A DNA stretch of 64,000 bases from contig JBMDXK010000023.1 in the NCBI GenBank assembly GCA_048594375.1, forward strand, positions 73,724 through 137,723. Reading direction: 5' to 3'. This DNA is from JBMDXK01 sp048594375 (GTDB lineage Bacteria > Pseudomonadota > Alphaproteobacteria > Rhizobiales > Methylopilaceae). Shown one piece after another: positions 60,399 to 64,000 of this stretch. Numbering within the stretch: position 1 is the first letter of the stretch; each line of letters starts with the position of its first letter. The notes under the pieces are model-generated. The model searched no databases, was not told the DNA's origin, and saw only the letters and a program-made list of their open reading frames with translations. Position numbers and translations under genes: made by a program.

Positions 60399-60866
60399 GT
60401 CATTTCGAATCAAACTGCATGGCCATTTGAGTCTAACCCGCCGTCCTTTGAGTCAAAATGTCGCGGAAAATACAACACAGCGTATAGAATAGTATTCTAT
60501 CCAAGTTGTTTTCAGTAATGAAAGCCCGTTTTTCCTTTTTAAATGCGGAAAAACGGGTTTTGTTTTGTATCCTAGGGACATTTTCAGTACCCAATGAATA
60601 AGAAATAAAAGGCAAAATGCTTTTCAAGGGTTGACGAAATGCCGACTCATCGCTATTTTCACGCATATCGAGTTTGGGTCCCATAGTCCGCTTTTGGAAA
60701 ATGTCTTTTTTCTAAACGGGTTAAGTATCATCTCAAAAAAACTCAATAGACATGATGAAGAAGTTTTAAAACCTCTTCGTCCTCTGTTTTGGTTCCGCCT
60801 TGTTTAATAGACATGTGCGGTTGTTTCTTTTTGAACTCTCTATGAGTGAGAAGCTAAAGGCTCAGT
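60399..60866. promoter_or_regulatory. Leader and promoter region of the str operon
   Basis: 468 bp without a credible gene. It begins with the aspS terminator (60521-60567), preceded by the small palindrome ATAGAATAGTATTCTAT. The last 150 bp, before AAAGG and the rpsL ATG, must hold the str promoter; no single set of boxes is convincing. rpoB-rpoC, which often precede rpsL, are absent. Confidence 0.5.
60521..60567 (+). terminator. Terminator after aspS
   Basis: CCCGTTTTTCC (60525-60535) pairs with GGAAAAACGGG (60547-60557), 11 nt apart, flanked by AAAG and TTTTGTTTTG. The stem could also work on the minus strand. Confidence 0.8.
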
Positions 60867-61238
60867 ATGCCCACTATTAACCAGCTTATTCGTATGCCCC
60901 GGCAAAGTCCGAAGGTGCGTAACAAGGCTCCGGCGCTGGAGCAATGCCCACAAAAACGTGGCGTTTGCACACGCGTTTACACAACAACTCCGAAAAAACC
61001 AAACTCCGCTTTGCGTAAAGTTGCAAAAGTACGTTTGACCAACGGTTTTGAAGTTATCGGCTATATCCCTGGTGAAGGCCACAACCTGCAGGAACACTCC
61101 GTTGTGATGATCCGCGGCGGCCGCGTAAAAGATTTGCCAGGTGTGCGTTATCACATTGTGCGCGGTGTGCTTGATACCCAAGGTGTTAAGAACCGTAAAC
61201 AACGTCGTTCTAAATACGGCGTAAAACGGCCGAAATAA
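60867..61238 (+). CDS. rpsL: 30S ribosomal protein S12
   Basis: Decoding-centre protein, 123 residues, normal length. TTPKKPNSALRKVAKVRLTN contains the Lys-Lys pair; the residue altered in streptomycin-resistant mutants is the wild-type Lys. GEGHNLQEHSVVMIRGGRVK and KNRKQRRSKYGVKRPK complete the signature. First gene of the str operon. Codons are rich in CGT, GGT and AAA, unlike the surrounding metabolic genes. Confidence 0.98.
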   Translation: MPTINQLIRMPRQSPKVRNKAPALEQCPQKRGVCTRVYTTTPKKPNSALRKVAKVRLTNGFEVIGYIPGEGHNLQEHSVVMIRGGRVKDLPGVRYHIVRGVLDTQGVKNRKQRRSKYGVKRPK

Positions 61239-61251
61239 GGGATAGTTTGAG

Positions 61252-61722
61252 ATGTCACGTCGTCATAGCGCTGAGCGCAGAAAAGTTATTCCTGACCCCA
61301 AGTTCTCTGACATTGTCGTCAGCAAGTTCATGAACTGCGTCATGCAGGATGGTAAGAAATCCGTTGCTGAATCCATCGTGTATGGTGCGCTGGATACTGT
61401 CGAAGCAAAACTGAAACAGCCTTCTATCGAAGTGTTTCGCAAAGCTCTCGAAAACGTAGCTCCCGCCGTTGAAGTACGTTCACGGCGCGTGGGTGGTGCA
61501 ACCTATCAGGTGCCTGTTGAAGTGCGCGCAGAACGCCGTCAGGCTCTCGCCATTCGCTGGTTGATTTATGCAGCCCGTGCACGCAATGAAAAAACCATGA
61601 TTGACAAGTTGAGCGGTGAACTCATCGACGCTTTCAACAATCGTGGTACTGCTGTTAAAAAACGTGAAGATACCCATCGTATGGCTGACGCTAACCGTGC
61701 GTTCTCCCATTATCGTTGGTAA
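61252..61722 (+). CDS. rpsG: 30S ribosomal protein S7
   Basis: 16S rRNA head-domain organiser, 156 residues. MSRRHSAERRKVIPDPKF, KALENVAPAVEVRSRRVGGA and VPVEVRAERRQALAIRWL are family signatures. 13 bp after rpsL. Confidence 0.98.
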   Translation: MSRRHSAERRKVIPDPKFSDIVVSKFMNCVMQDGKKSVAESIVYGALDTVEAKLKQPSIEVFRKALENVAPAVEVRSRRVGGATYQVPVEVRAERRQALAIRWLIYAARARNEKTMIDKLSGELIDAFNNRGTAVKKREDTHRMADANRAFSHYRW

Positions 61723-61747
61723 TTAGCTGGTTTTAAGGATCTTTCCG

Positions 61748-63823
61748 ATGCCTCGGACACATGAATTAAAAGACTACCGTAATTTCGGTATCATGGCACA
61801 TATTGATGCCGGAAAAACAACCACCACCGAGCGTGTTCTTTACTACACCGGAAAGAGCCATAAAATTGGTGAAGTTCATGATGGTGCAGCCACTATGGAC
61901 TGGATGGAACAGGAGCAGGAGCGTGGTATTACTATTACTTCTGCTGCTACCACCTGTATTTGGAACGATCACCGTCTGAATATTATTGATACACCAGGTC
62001 ACGTTGACTTTACCATTGAGGTAGAGCGTTCTTTGCGTGTGCTTGATGGCGCTGTCTGCGTTCTCGATGGTAACCAAGGCGTTGAGCCACAAACAGAAAC
62101 AGTATGGCGTCAGGCTGATAAATACAATGTTCCACGCATCGTATTTGTAAATAAAATGGACAAAACCGGCGCTGATTTTTATCGTTGCGTTGCCATGATT
62201 ATTGATCGTGTTGCCGGACGTCCTGTTCCTGTGCAGTTGCCTATTGGTTCCGAAGCGGACTTTAAAGGTGTCATCGACCTCGTAAAAATGGTTGCTTACG
62301 TTTGGGAAGACGAATCTCTCGGTGCGAAATTCAACGAAGTTGAAATTCCTGCCGATATGCTCGAAAAATCCAAAGAATACCGCACAGCCATGATTGAGGC
62401 TGCCGTTGAACTTGATGACGATGCTATGGCAGCCTACCTTGAGGGCAATGAGCCAGATATCGCAACATTGCAGCGCCTTATTCGTAAAGCAACTGTCGAG
62501 CGCATTTTTATTCCTGTTCTTTGCGGAACAGCATTTAAAAATAAAGGCGTGCAGCCTTTGCTTGATGCCGTTGTCGCTTACCTTCCTTCTCCTTTAGATG
62601 TGCCTGCCATTAAAGGCATTGATCTTAAAACTGAAGAAGAAACAGTTCGCAAATCTTCCGATGATGAACCCATGTCCTTGCTGGCGTTCAAAATCATGGA
62701 CGATCCTTTTGTCGGCACGATTACCTTCTGCCGTATCTATTCCGGTAAGCTGGAAAGTGGTATGCAGGTTTTGAATGCTACCAAAGATCGTCGTGAGCGC
62801 GTTGGTCGTATGCTCTTGATGCATTCCAACAACCGTGAAGAAATCAAAGAAGCATTCGCAGGTGATATCGTTGCTCTTGCAGGTTTGAAAGAAACCCGTA
62901 CAGGTGATACTCTTTGTGATCCATTGAAGCCGGTTCTTTTGGAAAAGATGGAATTTCCTGAGCCTGTTATCGAGATTGCAATTGAGCCAAAATCTAAAGC
63001 AGATCAAGAAAAACTTGGTATTGCATTGTCCAAACTGGCTGCAGAAGATCCTTCTTTCCGCGTCTCCAGCGATCCTGAGTCTGGTCAGACAATTCTTAAA
63101 GGTATGGGCGAGCTTCACCTCGATATTAAAGTTGATATCTTGCGCCGTACTTATAAAATTGATGCCAACATTGGTGCGCCGCAAGTGGCCTACCGTGAGA
63201 CTCTGTCAAGCTCAACTGAAATTGATTATACACACAAGAAACAGTCTGGTGGTACAGGTCAGTTCGCACGTGTAAAGTTTGTTGTTGAGCCAAATGAGCC
63301 AGGCGCAGGTTACAGCTTTGAAAGCCAGATCGTTGGTGGTGCTGTTCCTAAGGAATATATCCCTGGCGTTCAAAAAGGTCTTGAAAGCGTCATGGGCTCT
63401 GGTGTTCTCGCTGGCTTCCCTGTTGTTGATGTGAAGGTTACACTCGTTGATGGTGCATACCACGATGTAGATTCTTCTGCCTTGGCCTTTGAAATTGCAG
63501 CACGCGCAGCATTTCGTGAAGCGTTGAGAAAAGGTGGTGCAAAACTTCTTGAGCCGATCATGAAAGTGGAAGTGCTAACCCCTGAAGACTATATGGGTGA
63601 CGTGATCGGTGACTTGAACTCACGCCGTGGTCAGATCCGTGGTACCGATGCCCGTGGTAACGCCACTGTTATCGATTCCCAAGTGCCTTTGGCCAACATG
63701 TTCGGTTATGTAAATAACCTTCGTTCTATGACACAGGGACGTGCTCAGTTCTCAATGACATTTGATCATTACGAGCCTGTTCCTCAGCACGTTGCAGATG
63801 AAATTCAAGCAAAATATGCTTAA
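61748..63823 (+). CDS. fusA: Elongation factor G
   Basis: GTPase that drives ribosomal translocation; 691 residues, full length. G1 AHIDAGKTTTTE is near residue 17, the G2 segment is GITITSAATTC, G3 is DTPGHVDFT and G4 is NKMD. Domain IV (YRETLSSSTEIDYTHKKQSG) and the C-terminal domain are complete. AAGGA eight bases upstream. Strong T-ending codon preference marks high expression. Located between rpsG and tuf. Confidence 0.98.
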   Translation: MPRTHELKDYRNFGIMAHIDAGKTTTTERVLYYTGKSHKIGEVHDGAATMDWMEQEQERGITITSAATTCIWNDHRLNIIDTPGHVDFTIEVERSLRVLDGAVCVLDGNQGVEPQTETVWRQADKYNVPRIVFVNKMDKTGADFYRCVAMIIDRVAGRPVPVQLPIGSEADFKGVIDLVKMVAYVWEDESLGAKFNEVEIPADMLEKSKEYRTAMIEAAVELDDDAMAAYLEGNEPDIATLQRLIRKATVERIFIPVLCGTAFKNKGVQPLLDAVVAYLPSPLDVPAIKGIDLKTEEETVRKSSDDEPMSLLAFKIMDDPFVGTITFCRIYSGKLESGMQVLNATKDRRERVGRMLLMHSNNREEIKEAFAGDIVALAGLKETRTGDTLCDPLKPVLLEKMEFPEPVIEIAIEPKSKADQEKLGIALSKLAAEDPSFRVSSDPESGQTILKGMGELHLDIKVDILRRTYKIDANIGAPQVAYRETLSSSTEIDYTHKKQSGGTGQFARVKFVVEPNEPGAGYSFESQIVGGAVPKEYIPGVQKGLESVMGSGVLAGFPVVDVKVTLVDGAYHDVDSSALAFEIAARAAFREALRKGGAKLLEPIMKVEVLTPEDYMGDVIGDLNSRRGQIRGTDARGNATVIDSQVPLANMFGYVNNLRSMTQGRAQFSMTFDHYEPVPQHVADEIQAKYA

Positions 63824-63863
63824 TCATTAATTTTTAATTTTTAGAAAGAATGGAGTTAAGTCC

Positions 63864-64000
63864 ATGGCAAAAGAGAAATTTACGCGCGATAAGCCGCATT
63901 GTAATATTGGAACAATTGGTCACGTTGATCACGGCAAGACCTCATTGACCGCAGCGATTACCAAAATTCTGGCGGAAGCCGGTGGTGCAAAATTCACAGC
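63864..64000 (+). CDS. tuf: Elongation factor Tu, N-terminal 45 residues (partial)
   Basis: Delivers aminoacyl-tRNA to the ribosome. Starts at ATG 63864 with GGAG upstream and runs off the right edge. MAKEKFTRDKPHCNIGTIGH and the P-loop GHVDHGKTS leave no doubt. The remainder (about 350 residues) lies outside. Confidence 0.97.
   Translation, partial: MAKEKFTRDKPHCNIGTIGHVDHGKTSLTAAITKILAEAGGAKFT

Noticed and set aside
60433..60684. 83-codon minus-strand frame after aspS
   Set aside because: It runs through the aspS terminator hairpin, has no ribosome-binding site and resembles no family.

Overview
The window looks like chromosomal DNA from a free-living-capable alphaproteobacterium, most likely near the Rhodospirillales or related deep-branching orders. 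The grounds are gene content and order: dnaB-alr-radA-cvpA-purF, rpsF-rpsR-DUF2232-rplI, purN-purM next to a CDP-alcohol phosphotransferase, an AI-2E-family permease, HdaA, Ppk1 and Ppx, plus a DUF2336 protein, a PAS_5 protein and a response regulator/Hpt pair. The order is an inference. Both ends are cut: purF (left, C-terminus missing) and tuf (right, only the first 45 codons). I see no tRNA, rRNA, CRISPR array, transposase or prophage.

Layout. 1-8446: mostly minus-strand housekeeping (purF, cvpA, radA, alr, a Na+/Ca2+ exchanger, dnaB) with one plus-strand DUF4760-like gene. 8640-10101: an accessory gene for a repeat-rich protein with a ChaN/TraB/EreA-like domain. 10379-12852: ribosomal operon rpsF-rpsR-DUF2232-rplI (minus). 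13163-22860: type II fatty-acid synthesis (fabD, fabG, acpP, fabF), then mltG, gmk, class II DAHP synthase and glutamine-dependent NAD synthetase; then gltX. 24398-27607: a DUF2335 membrane protein with a small partner, thrS and yidD (minus). 27957-36356: envelope and signalling genes (TAXI-type binding protein, TPR/Sel1-like membrane protein, tandem PilZ, lytic transglycosylase, DUF2336, Hpt, response regulator, EF-hand protein). 36460-46019: nadK, cutA, hisI, folE, a NifU-like scaffold, PAS_5, rhomboid, patatin, flavin reductase, a secreted protein, a CitE-like protein, a small secreted Cys protein. 46339-57196: purN-purM; pgsA-like; the AI-2E permease-hdaA-ppk1 run with overlapping stops and starts; ppx; trhO; a probably frameshifted disordered protein. 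57227-64000: rnd, aspS, and the str operon rpsL-rpsG-fusA-tuf, whose codon choice shifts to T-ending codons typical of high expression.

The most distinctive signal is not a protein. A family of about 120-bp palindromic elements sits immediately after, or across, gene stop codons (31270-31389, 46018-46325, 48793-49127; a diverged core near 31640). In 46018-46325 the unit recurs with an exact 126-bp period. The ends of each unit are inverted repeats, and a second hairpin lies in the core. Between copies both the terminal and the central stems change in a compensatory way, so pairing is kept while sequence drifts. A second short family with TATAGCC/GGCTATA ends occurs at 6755-6859, 43385-43590, 31601-31624 and 53684-53707. 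A further possibly structured RNA lies at 6597-6703, in front of the exchanger gene.

Start codons were often moved inward from the longest open frame to a start with a good Shine-Dalgarno sequence; the reason is given entry by entry. Family assignments come from motif recognition by eye, without database searches.
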